A stretch of DNA of 64,000 nt from positions 15,641 to 79,640 of the forward strand of contig JAYWGO010000012.1 of the NCBI GenBank assembly GCA_043778205.1, written 5' to 3'. Position 1 is the first letter of the stretch; the number at the start of each line of letters is the position of its first letter. Below are positions 51,152 to 59,550 of the stretch, one piece after another. The stretch comes from JAAFIP01 sp043778205 (lineage in GTDB: Bacteria > Pseudomonadota > Gammaproteobacteria > Burkholderiales > Burkholderiaceae_C). A program made the position numbers and the translations under genes. The notes beneath the pieces were generated by a model. It did no database searches. It was not told the DNA's origin and was given only the letters and a program-made list of their open reading frames with translations.

Positions 51152-52321
51152 TTACCGACTGGCCCGTGTTTTAGGCTCTGCGTAAATGATTTCACCCCGC
51201 ACAGAAAGTTTGCCCAGCGCCACCGCCAGCGCAGCATAGGGCCACAGCCAGCCCAGCCACTGCGCCAGGCCGCTAAAGCGGATAAAGCGGCCTTGCTCCC
51301 AGCTTTGCAAAGTTTGGGCAAAGTACGGTGTGCTGGGCACCAGGTTCACCAAGCTAAGCTGCCAAGCCAGCGCCAGCAGCAGCAGCGCCCAGCAGGCCCG
51401 CTGGCCCAAGCCCAAGCACAGCGCCGCTGCCAGCAAGCCTAGCCCCAAACCAAACTCAACCTCTGCTCCGAGCCAAGCCCAAGCATATTCAGGGCCATAG
51501 CTTAGCGTGGCCGACAGGCTACTGGACAGCACCGCCAGCACTGCTAGCACTACCAAAACCGTGCAACGCTTGCGCCAGCCAGGCACCACGGCGTAAGCCA
51601 GCAAGCACGTTGCCAGCATACCCAGCGCCACACACAGCAGCACGCCAATCGGGGCAATGGGTTGCAACTCTACTGCGCGTACTGGCAGCCAGTCTAAAAA
51701 TGGCGAACCCGCCAAAGCTTCGGCCAAGGTCGTTTCCAGTCTTTCAAACACCTGGCCCAAGCCCAGCGGCACAGCAGGCGGAAACAACAGTGCCAGCGGC
51801 CAGGTGGCCAGCAGTACCAAGCTGTTGCGGGCTGCGGGTGCAAACCAGCGTTTGCGAAACCGGCTCCAATGGTCAATTACGCCCAGCGCCTCTAGCGCGC
51901 TGGCCAGCCAGGCACCCGTTAACGCACCCAGTGTATTGAGCAGCCAGTCAGACAGCGCAGGCACCCGCTGGGGCAGGTAGGTTTGCGCCGCCTCCATACC
52001 CAGCGACAAGGCGCTGGCTGCCAGAGTAGCCCACAGCCAGGGCGTAGGGGCTAGCGTGGTGCGCAGTAGCGCTAGTGTTAACAAAAACCCCAGCGGAGCA
52101 TAGCCCAGCGCGTTGGCAAATGTATCAAACTGGCTCCAGTAACGCGGCCATGGCGCGCCTAAAAACTCAAACACGCCCAAGCCTTGGTCACGCCATTCAG
52201 TAAAGGGGTACAAACTGGCGTAAATTACCAGCGCTGCGTACAGCACCACCAGCACCGTAGCCGTACTGCGGTGTGGCTGCATGCGCGTGAGACTTGTAGC
52301 GCGGTGGCTGCGTAGCAACAT
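51152..52321 (-). CDS. VanZ-family membrane protein
   Basis: 389 aa with about ten hydrophobic helices. The N-terminal half fits VanZ (FANALGYAPLGFLLTLAL, SLGMEAAQTYLPQRVPALSD, LLNTLGALTGAWLA); the second half adds helices of unknown type. Role unknown. It lies 9 bases upstream of the ferredoxin gene, likely co-transcribed. Confidence 0.85.
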   Translation of the reverse strand: MLLRSHRATSLTRMQPHRSTATVLVVLYAALVIYASLYPFTEWRDQGLGVFEFLGAPWPRYWSQFDTFANALGYAPLGFLLTLALLRTTLAPTPWLWATLAASALSLGMEAAQTYLPQRVPALSDWLLNTLGALTGAWLASALEALGVIDHWSRFRKRWFAPAARNSLVLLATWPLALLFPPAVPLGLGQVFERLETTLAEALAGSPFLDWLPVRAVELQPIAPIGVLLCVALGMLATCLLAYAVVPGWRKRCTVLVVLAVLAVLSSSLSATLSYGPEYAWAWLGAEVEFGLGLGLLAAALCLGLGQRACWALLLLALAWQLSLVNLVPSTPYFAQTLQSWEQGRFIRFSGLAQWLGWLWPYAALAVALGKLSVRGEIIYAEPKTRASR

Positions 52322-52358
52322 GGAATAAAGTTTAAAGAACAGGCTTGCCCACCAGCCT

Positions 52359-52799
52359 TTAAAACGGCTTCACCACTACCAAAATTACCGCCGCCGTCAG
52401 CAGCAGCACAGGCGCCTCGTTAAACCAGCGGTACCACACATGGCTGCGGGTGTTGGTGTTCTTTTCAAATGTACGCAGCAGCACACTGCAGCCATGGTGG
52501 TAGCCCAGGGCCAGCACCACTACCACCAGCTTGGCATGCATCCAGCCATTGCCCGGCCCGCGGCCTATGCCGTAGCCCAGCCACAGCCACAGCCCCAAAA
52601 CCAAAGCGGGCAGCGCTAGCAAGGTGGTAAAGCGCAACAGCTTACGGGCCATTAGCAACAGGCGCAATCGCTCGTTGGGTACGCTGTTGCTAATGTCGGC
52701 CTGCACCAAAGCCAAGTTTACAAAGATGCGCGGCAGGTAAAACAGGCCAGCAAACCAACTGGTAACAAAAATAATGTGAAAGGCTTTGATCCAGAGCAT
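52359..52799 (-). CDS. hemJ: protoporphyrinogen oxidase HemJ
   Basis: 146 aa, four TM helices; MLWIKAFHIIFVTSWFAGLF (heme-ligating His) and MHAKLVVVVLALGYHHG with a C-terminal WFNEAPVLLL are diagnostic. Oxidises protoporphyrinogen IX to protoporphyrin IX. Start at ATG 52799, because a longer frame upstream runs through tandem terminator-like hairpins. hemB lies divergently 443 bases away. hemJ may be controlled by readthrough of the leader described at 52832-53018. Confidence 0.93.
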   Translation of the reverse strand: MLWIKAFHIIFVTSWFAGLFYLPRIFVNLALVQADISNSVPNERLRLLLMARKLLRFTTLLALPALVLGLWLWLGYGIGRGPGNGWMHAKLVVVVLALGYHHGCSVLLRTFEKNTNTRSHVWYRWFNEAPVLLLTAAVILVVVKPF

Positions 52800-52831
52800 A
52801 GGCCAAGTGTATGCCAGCTGTGCGTTGGGAG

Positions 52832-52908
52832 CAAAAACCCCCAGCAGCGCTGGAGACAAAACCCCCAGCAGCGCTGGAGGCAAAAAAAAGCCCCAGCAGA
52901 GCTGGGGC
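52832..52908 (-). repeat. three tandem ~25-bp hairpin units in the hemJ leader
   Basis: Three successive units with CCCCAGCAGCGCTGG-type hairpins and flanking A-runs. The distal one (as read from hemJ) is a perfect terminator; the two nearer hemJ are decayed. They look like a tandem amplification of one terminator. Confidence 0.8.
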
Positions 52909-52984
52909 GGGAAATGCCTTTTTTGTTGTCACACATCGAGGCACCCGCTCAGGGAGGAAAAGCGGGAAGTGGCGAACCACTCAC
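52882..52984 (-). ncRNA. candidate sRNA or hemJ leader RNA with anti-Shine-Dalgarno loop
   Basis: Promoter TTGTAA (53018-53013), 17-base spacer, TATATT (52995-52990). The predicted ~100-nt RNA has a stable UUCG hairpin (AGTGG/CCACT at 52981-52968), then a 6-bp stem (AGCGGG/CCCGCT arms at 52966-52944) presenting UUUCCUCCCUG, complementary to AGGAGG. It ends in a perfect terminator (GCCCCAGC/GCTGGGGC at 52908-52890) with eight T. hemJ follows on the same strand. Confidence 0.6.
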
Positions 52985-53242
52985 TATCAAATATAACAAA
53001 CACACCAGCGAATTACAAGGCGGCAAATTGTTAAATTTGGCTAGCAGGTAGCACCAATTGTTATAGAGTCTCGCGCGAGACAGCTAGACGCGCATGGGGC
53101 TGTGGTTTGCGCAGAGTGGTTATTACTTAAAATCATTAGACAAACAAATGCCAGCCAACCAAGCGCCACAGCATGGCCATAAGTCTGTCCAACCTTGGGG
53201 CTCTGAACGGCCACCCAACAGCGCTTACGGCACAATAGCTGC

Positions 53243-54268
53243 ATGATCCACGCGCCCTACCCCCACAGCCGCCCGCGCCGCCTGCGCCGCGACGCATTTA
53301 CCCGCAACTTGGTGCGCGAGCACACGCTGACACCGCACGATCTGATCTATCCCGTGTTTGTGCTAGACGGTGTGCAGCAGCGCCAAGAGGTTAAATCCAT
53401 GCCCGGTATGCAGCGTTTAAGTGTAGACCTGCTGCTGCCTGTGGCCGAGCAGTGCGTGAAGCTGGGCATACCGGTTATGGCACTGTTCCCGGTGATTGAC
53501 ACCCACCTGAAAACCCCCAATGGCCAAGAGGCCTGGAACCCTGACGGCCTGGTGCCGCGCTGTGTGCGCGAACTTAAAAAACACTTCCCTTCGCTGGGTG
53601 TAATGACCGACGTGGCGCTGGACCCGTTTACCTCCCACGGCCAAGACGGTTTGCTAGACGGCGATAACTACATTGTCAACGATGCCACCGTAGAGCTGCT
53701 GGTCAAGCAGGCCCTGGTGCAGGCCAGCGCAGGGGTAGACATTGTGGCCCCCAGCGACATGATGGACGGCAGAATTGGTGCTATTCGCAGTGCACTGGAG
53801 GGTGCAGGCTATGTGCATACCCGCATCATGGCCTACAGCGCCAAATACGCTAGCGCCTTCTACGGTCCGTTCCGAGACGCAGTGGGCAGCGCTGCCAGCC
53901 TGGGCAAAGCCAATAAAAAGGTTTACCAAATGGACCCCGGCAACAGTGACGAAGCCTTGCGTGAAGTGGCGCTGGACATTGCCGAAGGTGCCGATATGGT
54001 GATGGTCAAACCCGGCATGCCGTACTTGGACATCGTGCGCCGCGTGAAGGACGAATTTAAAGTCCCTACCTTTGCTTACCAGGTCAGCGGCGAATACGCC
54101 ATGCTCAAAGCGGCTGCCCTAAATGGCTGGCTGGATCACGACGCGGTCATGATGGAAAGCTTGCTGGCCTTCAAACGCGCCGGGGCTGATGGCATACTGA
54201 CCTACTTTGCCATTGAAGCAGCGCAGTATTTGCAAGCCCACAATACGGGTGTAAAAATACCTTCGTAG
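53243..54268 (+). CDS. hemB: delta-aminolevulinic acid dehydratase (porphobilinogen synthase)
   Basis: 341 aa; condenses two ALA to porphobilinogen in haem synthesis. Schiff-base lysines lie in AYSAKYASAFYGPFRDA and in MVKPGMPYLD. The metal site region TDVALDPFTSHGQDG lacks the zinc-cysteine triplet, so this is the Mg-dependent type, as in other betaproteobacteria. Divergent from hemJ, another haem gene. Confidence 0.97.
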   Translation: MIHAPYPHSRPRRLRRDAFTRNLVREHTLTPHDLIYPVFVLDGVQQRQEVKSMPGMQRLSVDLLLPVAEQCVKLGIPVMALFPVIDTHLKTPNGQEAWNPDGLVPRCVRELKKHFPSLGVMTDVALDPFTSHGQDGLLDGDNYIVNDATVELLVKQALVQASAGVDIVAPSDMMDGRIGAIRSALEGAGYVHTRIMAYSAKYASAFYGPFRDAVGSAASLGKANKKVYQMDPGNSDEALREVALDIAEGADMVMVKPGMPYLDIVRRVKDEFKVPTFAYQVSGEYAMLKAAALNGWLDHDAVMMESLLAFKRAGADGILTYFAIEAAQYLQAHNTGVKIPS

Positions 54269-54280
54269 CATCTTAATACG

Positions 54281-54326
54281 CTCCTAAATAAATAGCTGTC
54301 TGTCCACCATTTACTTGGGTAAAAGG
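54281..54326 (+). repeat. dispersed ~50-bp repeat upstream of the CorA gene
   Basis: CTCCTAAATAAATAGCTGTC then TGTCCACCATTTACTTGGGT and AAAAGG. Its TTGGGT lies 17 bases before TATAAT and may act as a -35 box. Confidence 0.8.
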
Positions 54327-54343
54327 TCTAAATTGCTTATAAT
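54315..54343 (+). promoter_or_regulatory. promoter of the CorA gene
   Basis: TTGGGT (54315-54320), 17-base spacer, perfect TATAAT (54338-54343). The expected start site is at or within a base of the GTG start codon (54351), giving a leaderless or nearly leaderless mRNA. The -35 belongs to a dispersed-repeat copy. Confidence 0.65.
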
Positions 54344-54350
54344 CTAGCTT

Positions 54351-55436
54351 GTGGCCTGCTTTGTATTTACCCCTCACAGCACCCAGCGCCTGGACACGCT
54401 GCCGGGTACTTTGCCGGACGAGGGTTTTGTCTGGTGCATGACCAGCCGCGGCGAACTGGAACTGGGCTGGGCCGACCTGCAGTCCAAGCTGCAAGCGCTT
54501 GGGCTGCCCGCGCCCATGGAGCTGCACCAACACGACCTGCTCAACCCGCAGCACCCCAGCCATTACGACTACACCAGCGATTACGATGTGGTGATTTTTC
54601 GCCGTCTGGTACGCAGCCAGCCCGCAGCCAGCCCGGTTCATGCGCCAAGCGCAGCCGCACTGCGCAAGCAAAAAGCCCTTGCTATTTTGGAGCATATCGT
54701 CACCATACCGGTGGGGTTTTTGGTTTACGACCGCGTTTTAATCACCGTGCACAGCGAGCAGTGCGCCACGGCCGACGACTTTACCCGCCGCATGGGCAAC
54801 GAGGCCAATAGCCGCCGCCCCAGTTCACCCGACGACCTGATGCTGCGCATGGTCAACGCCATGGTAGACAGCTACCTAGAGCTGCGCAAAACCCTCAGCG
54901 CCCAAATAGACACTTGGCAAACCGAGCTTTTGCACCCCCGCACCCGCCACATTGACTGGCGTGCGCTTTTGTCTGCGCGCAACGATTTGCACGCACTGGA
55001 AGACCTGTGCGACGAACAGCAAGATGCCATTCAAGAATGGCTGGACACCCTGCAAGAGCAACCCTACGCAGACAACCGCGCCGCCCGCAGTGAGCGCGAG
55101 GGCCTGGTAGCGCGCGGGCGTGACGTGGTTGAGCATATTGAGCGGGTGGTGCACCACGTGCGCCGCTTGGAGCAATCTGCCGAGACCGCAGTGCAGATTC
55201 ACTTTAACGCCCAAAGCAACCGCACCAACGACATCATGCGCACGCTAACCGCTATCACTGCGGTGTTTTTGCCGCTTAATTTAATCACGGGGTTTTTTGG
55301 TATGAATTTTGAGTTCATGCCCTTCGTACACAACAAATCGGGCCTGTGGTGGGCGCTGGGCGCTATGCTGGTTGTTGCCGTGACGTTAATAACGGTGTTT
55401 TGGCGCAAACGGTACTTGGCACGCACGGCGCGTTAA
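54351..55436 (+). CDS. corA: CorA/ZntB-family divalent cation transporter
   Basis: 361 aa; long cytoplasmic helical domain and two C-terminal TM helices with the signature GMN (LITGFFGMNFEFMPF, residues ~305-315), forming a pentameric Mg/Co/Zn channel. Starts with GTG at 54351; the next in-frame ATG (54438) would cut into the N-terminal domain. CorA and the zinc exporter ZntB are hard to separate by sequence alone. Confidence 0.9.
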   Translation: MACFVFTPHSTQRLDTLPGTLPDEGFVWCMTSRGELELGWADLQSKLQALGLPAPMELHQHDLLNPQHPSHYDYTSDYDVVIFRRLVRSQPAASPVHAPSAAALRKQKALAILEHIVTIPVGFLVYDRVLITVHSEQCATADDFTRRMGNEANSRRPSSPDDLMLRMVNAMVDSYLELRKTLSAQIDTWQTELLHPRTRHIDWRALLSARNDLHALEDLCDEQQDAIQEWLDTLQEQPYADNRAARSEREGLVARGRDVVEHIERVVHHVRRLEQSAETAVQIHFNAQSNRTNDIMRTLTAITAVFLPLNLITGFFGMNFEFMPFVHNKSGLWWALGAMLVVAVTLITVFWRKRYLARTAR

Positions 55437-55483
55437 ACGCACTGAATGCAGCGAATGCTGTAAACACTTCAATCAGACAGGCG

Positions 55484-56089
55484 TCAGCGCTTGCACAGCA
55501 GTGCAGCTTGAAGCGTGCTTAAACGGAAAGCCGCCACATTTTGCTGGGCTTGTGACAGCAGCGAGCCGCCTTCAAACAGCGCCGTAACCAGCAAGGCTTT
55601 GTCGCGTGCGGCCTGTGCAGGCCAGCCATCGCGCTGTAGCCTTTGCACCAATCTGTCTACCAAGTCAGCATACGCTTGGGCTACAGCCGCACCCAGCAGG
55701 GGTGAGTTTTTACGCTCTGCTGCAAAAGCCGAAAACAAAGTGCAAATCTCAAAATGTGTTTTCTCCAGGGTCACTGCAAGTTGCTTGCCCACCTGCAGCA
55801 CCAAGGCCTCGGTGCTGCGGGCACGGCATTGGTCCACCAGGTCCAGCAGCGCCAGGGCCATGGCCTGGATCACGCAGACCCCGATAGCTTCTTTTCCGCC
55901 CGGAAAATGGTGGTACATCGAGCCTTTGGGCGCTTGCGCCAACAATAGTATGTCGTTTAATCCAGTGGCATGGTAGCCCCGCTGGCGAAACAACCGCCCT
56001 GCCGCTGTAAGGATGCGGCTGCGGGTGTCATTCTCGCCGGGCGAGCTGGGGTTATTGTTTACTGAAAGGACAGAGGCAGAAGTGGGCAT
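55484..56089 (-). CDS. TetR-family regulator, LmrA/YxaF type
   Basis: 201 aa; N-terminal TetR helix-turn-helix (RILTAAGRLFRQRGYHATGL, LAQAPKGSMYHHFPGGKEAI) with an LmrA-type C-terminal domain (FSAFAAERKNSPLLGAAVAQ). Divergent from an alpha/beta hydrolase, with an LmrA-style palindrome between them, so it likely represses both itself and the hydrolase until a ligand binds. Confidence 0.9.
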   Translation of the reverse strand: MPTSASVLSVNNNPSSPGENDTRSRILTAAGRLFRQRGYHATGLNDILLLAQAPKGSMYHHFPGGKEAIGVCVIQAMALALLDLVDQCRARSTEALVLQVGKQLAVTLEKTHFEICTLFSAFAAERKNSPLLGAAVAQAYADLVDRLVQRLQRDGWPAQAARDKALLVTALFEGGSLLSQAQQNVAAFRLSTLQAALLCKR

Positions 56090-56132
56090 AGTGGTATGTG
56101 CATGATAGCAAATGCCTCAAACGCACATAGTT

Positions 56133-56152
56133 ACTAAACCGACTGGTCTAGT
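56133..56152. promoter_or_regulatory. LmrA-type operator between the TetR gene and the hydrolase
   Basis: ACTAAACC-GACT-GGTCTAGT is an imperfect 8-bp inverted repeat (7 of 8), close to the TAGACC-N-GGTCTA operators of the LmrA/QacR group. Confidence 0.65.
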
Positions 56153-56171
56153 TAGTGCTACACTGCGCAAC

Positions 56172-57041
56172 ATGAACACAATCCATACACTTGCCTTGCC
56201 AGCGCTTGATGGCACCCCTTTAACCGCTAGCCATTTTCAGGCCGCCAGCGACCAGTTCATTGTGGTGGGCAGTGCTACCGCGGTACCGCGCGGTTTTTAC
56301 AGCCGGTTTGCGCAGTTTGCCCAAGCGCGCGGTATCAACGTCATCACCACCGACTACCGGGGTATTGGCGACTCCAAGCAAGGCCCGCTCAAAGGTTTTG
56401 CTATGGACTATGCCGACTGGTCGCGCTACGATTTGGCTGCAGCGGTTAACTATGCTGCCCAGCGCGGCAAGGTTTGGCTGGTGGGCCACAGCTTGGGCGG
56501 CCACGCGCTAGGCCAGCTGCCGGAGCCCAACGCGCTGCAAGCAGCGTATTTTTGCGGTACCGGTTCTGGCTGGCACGGCTGGATGCCCCGGCCCGAGCGC
56601 TACCGCGCCTGGGCCCTGTGGAACCTGCTGGGACCTGCGGTAACGCCCTGGCTGGGCTACCTGCCTTCACGCGCATTTGGCCTGGGGGAAGACTTGCCCA
56701 TGGGGGTGTACCGTGACTGGAAGCGCTGGTGCGCGCACCCGCACTACTTTTTTGACGACCCCACGGCCCAAGCCCTTACGGCTAAGTTTGCGCAGGTACG
56801 CATTCCCATAGCAGCGGCTGTCAGCACTGACGACCTGTGGGCCCAACCCGCCTCACGCGATGCTTTTTTTAAAGGCTACAGCGGTGCCAACATAACCCCC
56901 ATTGACCTGAGCCCGGCTGACCTTCAGGTGCCCAAAATAGGCCACATGGGCTACTTTCGTGCCCACGTGGGCGCAGCACTGTGGCCCCGCATGCTGCAGT
57001 GGCTTGGGCAGCACGGTTTGGTGGTGGCTGCGCCACCATAG
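56172..57041 (+). CDS. alpha/beta hydrolase
   Basis: 289 aa from ATG 56172. Nucleophile elbow GHSLGGHALG (Ser), oxyanion-side TTDYRGIGDSKQG, catalytic Asp in STDDLWAQPAS and His near GHMGYFR. Serine aminopeptidase/lysophospholipase-like; substrate unknown. Likely the target of the divergent TetR regulator. An upstream in-frame extension to 56112 overlaps the operator and is less likely. Confidence 0.9.
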   Translation: MNTIHTLALPALDGTPLTASHFQAASDQFIVVGSATAVPRGFYSRFAQFAQARGINVITTDYRGIGDSKQGPLKGFAMDYADWSRYDLAAAVNYAAQRGKVWLVGHSLGGHALGQLPEPNALQAAYFCGTGSGWHGWMPRPERYRAWALWNLLGPAVTPWLGYLPSRAFGLGEDLPMGVYRDWKRWCAHPHYFFDDPTAQALTAKFAQVRIPIAAAVSTDDLWAQPASRDAFFKGYSGANITPIDLSPADLQVPKIGHMGYFRAHVGAALWPRMLQWLGQHGLVVAAPP

Positions 57042-57090
57042 AACTATCATTTCAATAGCTGGTTGTGCAGTATTTCCTTGGGCTAGACGT
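57041..57090 (+). repeat. dispersed ~50-bp repeat, intergenic copy
   Basis: GAACTATCATTTCAATAGCT then GGTTGTGCAGTATTTCCTTG and GGCTAGACG, between convergent genes. Confidence 0.9.
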
Positions 57091-57163
57091 TAAAATTGCC
57101 TAAAAAAATGACCTCGAAAAGCTAAAAAAGTCCGCAATGAACCCTACTACGCATTGCAAATAC

Positions 57164-58075
57164 CTATGGGGCTAGCGCAGCAGGCAAGCCAAACAAGCGC
57201 GCCGCGTTGCCCCAGGCTATGGGTTGTGCAATCTGCGGGGGCAGGTCGCCCAGCCAGACTCGGTAGCTGCGCATCAGCTCGCCGTAGTACTGCCAGCGCT
57301 GGTTTACCCAAGTGTCTGAGCCAATCATAAAACGGCTGGGAAACTCACTTAACAGCGCTCGCCACTCGGGGCTGAGCTTGCCGTCATCGCCGGTCAGTCC
57401 GGGGCGGTAGGACAGCTCGCCCATCAGCATGGGGTAGGCGCGCAGCAGGGTGCGAACCCGCTCGGTGCTGGTACCGCCAATGCCGGTGTGCGCCCAAATG
57501 AGCTTGGTTTTTTGGCCGCGGCTGGCGGTGTGCGCCATTAGCAGGTCAATGGCGGCATCGTCTACATGGGCTAGCACGCTTAAGGCCTGGTCTTCGGCCA
57601 AGCGCATCAGCTTGCGCGCAACTGCGCCGTTGGCGTTGGCGCTGTCGTACACATGGAACTCACCCAACCCTTGGTAGGGGCCTGCGGGTGTGCCTCGGGC
57701 CAGCTCGGCCAGCACCATATCGTAGAAGGTTTCGTCAGCAAACCAGCCGCTGTAGTCGGCTCGGTTGCGGTACAGGCGCACAAAAGGTACTACGGTAACC
57801 CCTGCTTGGGCGGCCTCTGCCTGGGCTGCGGCCAATGCGCGGGTACCGTCGTTGGGCCGCGAGTTGGCCACCACGGCGCGCACACCGCTGCTGTGCATGC
57901 GCTGCAGCACGTCGGCCACAGGGTGGGGCGATTGGGCCTCTTCGTTGTAGTGCAAATGGGTGTCAAACAGCGGGCCAGTGTAGTCTGCGGCATGGGCGTT
58001 GAACAACCCGATAGTGGCCACAAGTACTATTAATTGTATAGCTGTCTGTGCAACATTTCCTTGGGTCAAAGGCAT
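57164..58075 (-). CDS. exported amidohydrolase/TatD-like metal hydrolase
   Basis: 303 aa. Metal sites: HxH in LFDTHLHYNE, Glu in GLGEFHVYD, His in VLAHVDD and WAHTGIGG, Asp in MIGSDTWVN, giving the amidohydrolase TIM barrel. The first ~20 residues (MPLTQGNVAQTAIQLIVLVA) form the signal peptide and are encoded by a dispersed-repeat copy, in the same frame as in the caspase gene. Substrate unknown. Confidence 0.87.
   Translation of the reverse strand: MPLTQGNVAQTAIQLIVLVATIGLFNAHAADYTGPLFDTHLHYNEEAQSPHPVADVLQRMHSSGVRAVVANSRPNDGTRALAAAQAEAAQAGVTVVPFVRLYRNRADYSGWFADETFYDMVLAELARGTPAGPYQGLGEFHVYDSANANGAVARKLMRLAEDQALSVLAHVDDAAIDLLMAHTASRGQKTKLIWAHTGIGGTSTERVRTLLRAYPMLMGELSYRPGLTGDDGKLSPEWRALLSEFPSRFMIGSDTWVNQRWQYYGELMRSYRVWLGDLPPQIAQPIAWGNAARLFGLPAALAP
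58021..58072 (+). repeat. dispersed ~50-bp repeat forming the amidohydrolase signal peptide
   Basis: AAGTACTATTAATTGTATAG then CTGTCTGTGCAACATTTCCT and TGGGTCAAAGGCAT. Antisense within the first codons of the gene. Confidence 0.92.
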
Positions 58076-58099
58076 AAATAGCTCCTAAAATTACCCGGG

Positions 58100-58903
58100 C
58101 TAGTCTGGGCTGGCCAAGTGCTGCACAAAGAAAGCCAGTGTGCGCTGGCGTGCCAGCAGTGCAGACGGCGCATGCCAGGCTGCGCGCTGGTCACAGTTAA
58201 AGCCATGCGCAGCGGGGTACACATGGGCTTGCACTTGCGGGTAAGCCGCTAGCAGCGCGGCAACACCATCCATGGGCAGTGAGGCATCGTTGTGGCTCAA
58301 GTGCGCCATTACCGGACACTGCACAGTACGCCCTAGCTCGGTGTGCATACCGCCGCCGTAGTACGGCACCGCCGCGCTGATACCGCGCAGCCGCGCTGCG
58401 CTGCGCCAAGCCAGCAGGCCGCCCCAGCAGTAGCCTACTAGGCCCACTTTGCATGTGCTGACAGTCGGTTGCACGCCGCCTGGCGCGGCACCTATGGGTC
58501 CAAGTGCTTGCGCAGGTGTAAGTGCTACTGCAGGTGTGTGGCCCGCCGCAGCGTGGGCGGCAAAGTCCACAGCAGCTTGCACATCGCTCAAAATCAGCTC
58601 GGCCAGGGCTTCTGCCGCCGCTTTGTATGTGCGGCCTTGGGCAATATCGGCCTCGGTATAGCCCAGCGCCACGCCGGGGGATATGCGCTCGAATGTGGCA
58701 GGTGCGATGGCAAAGTACCCATCGGCGGCGTAACCGTTCACCACGGCTTGTATATGGCCGTTTAGGCCAAAAATCTCTTGCAGCACCACAATCGCGCCCT
58801 TGGCTCTGCCCTGCCCCTCGCTGGGCAAAGGGTTTTGCGGCCAGGCAGCGTAAGCAGGAATGCGTGCGCCGTCAGTGCTAAAGAGTTGGAGCATGGTTCC
58901 CAT
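58100..58903 (-). CDS. dienelactone hydrolase family protein
   Basis: 267 aa alpha/beta hydrolase with Cys nucleophile (GLVGYCWGGLLAWR), His in AAHGFNCDQR and Asp near SHNDASLP, the DLH triad. DLH converts dienelactone to maleylacetate in chlorocatechol breakdown, but many family members act on other lactones. Start at 58903, or 58894 (third in-frame Met). Confidence 0.9.
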   Translation of the reverse strand: MGTMLQLFSTDGARIPAYAAWPQNPLPSEGQGRAKGAIVVLQEIFGLNGHIQAVVNGYAADGYFAIAPATFERISPGVALGYTEADIAQGRTYKAAAEALAELILSDVQAAVDFAAHAAAGHTPAVALTPAQALGPIGAAPGGVQPTVSTCKVGLVGYCWGGLLAWRSAARLRGISAAVPYYGGGMHTELGRTVQCPVMAHLSHNDASLPMDGVAALLAAYPQVQAHVYPAAHGFNCDQRAAWHAPSALLARQRTLAFFVQHLASPD

Positions 58904-58944
58904 AAAGCGCCCTTGGTCTAATTTTTTGGATCATTTATTTTGGC

Positions 58945-59550
58945 TCAAGCCGCACCTAAGCGGCGGGCTAAGAAATCTAGCCGATCTTGCCCCCAAAAAA
59001 TTTCTCCATCAACGCAGTAGCTAGGCGAGCCGAACACGTTGGCGGCTATGGCTTGCTGGGTGTTCGCGTCATAGTGCTCTTGCACGGTTTGGCTATGGGC
59101 CTGTTCTATGCGCTGGCGGGCCAGGCCGCATTCTCTGAGCAGCTCACTTAAAGTAGCCTCAGAGGCGATGTTGCGTTGCTGGGCCCAGCAAGCAGCTAAC
59201 ACTGCCCCGGTGATGCGCATGGCAGCGCCCGCCCCGTCGTGCAAACCGACCGCAATAATGAGCCGGGCTGCGTCATCACCCGCCACCGGGAAAAACTGCG
59301 GTTTTATGTGCAGCGGCAGCTGCAAGAATTCGCTGTAGCGCGCAAGCTCGGCCAGCCTGTAGGCTTGGCGCTGCGGTGCCCGCTGGCCCAGCGGCAGCCC
59401 GCCAGAGACAGGGAATATTTTGCCACCCAAATCCACTGGCAGCACCTTAATCTGCGCACCTGCGGCACTTGCCATAGCGGCCAAGCGGGCGTGGCCCAGG
59501 TAGGTCCAAGGGGATTGCGGGGCTAGATAATAATCAATGCTTACACTCAC
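58945..59550 (-). CDS. 2-hydroxychromene-2-carboxylate isomerase family (DsbA/GST-kappa fold)
   Basis: 201 aa with IDYYLAPQSPWTYLGHARLA (thioredoxin-like start with the catalytic Ser instead of Cys), AANVFGSPSYCVDGEIFWGQ and DRLDFLARRL at the end. HCCA isomerase acts in naphthalene breakdown with glutathione; here the neighbours (DLH, SDR) suggest a general aromatic or detoxification role, inferred only. Confidence 0.9.
   Translation of the reverse strand: MSVSIDYYLAPQSPWTYLGHARLAAMASAAGAQIKVLPVDLGGKIFPVSGGLPLGQRAPQRQAYRLAELARYSEFLQLPLHIKPQFFPVAGDDAARLIIAVGLHDGAGAAMRITGAVLAACWAQQRNIASEATLSELLRECGLARQRIEQAHSQTVQEHYDANTQQAIAANVFGSPSYCVDGEIFWGQDRLDFLARRLGAA

Larger units (their letters stand above)
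52800..53242. other. hemJ-hemB intergenic region
   Basis: 443 bases with the candidate sRNA/leader and tandem terminator units (toward hemJ). The hemB-proximal part (53040-53242) contains a perfect palindrome near 53068-53080 (GTCTCGCGCGAGAC) and should hold the hemB promoter, not identified. No extra gene is supported. Confidence 0.55.

Noticed and set aside
52718..52936. Small minus-strand frame with repeated CLQRCWGF
   Set aside because: It reads through the tandem terminator units and the hemJ start; best explained as non-coding leader.
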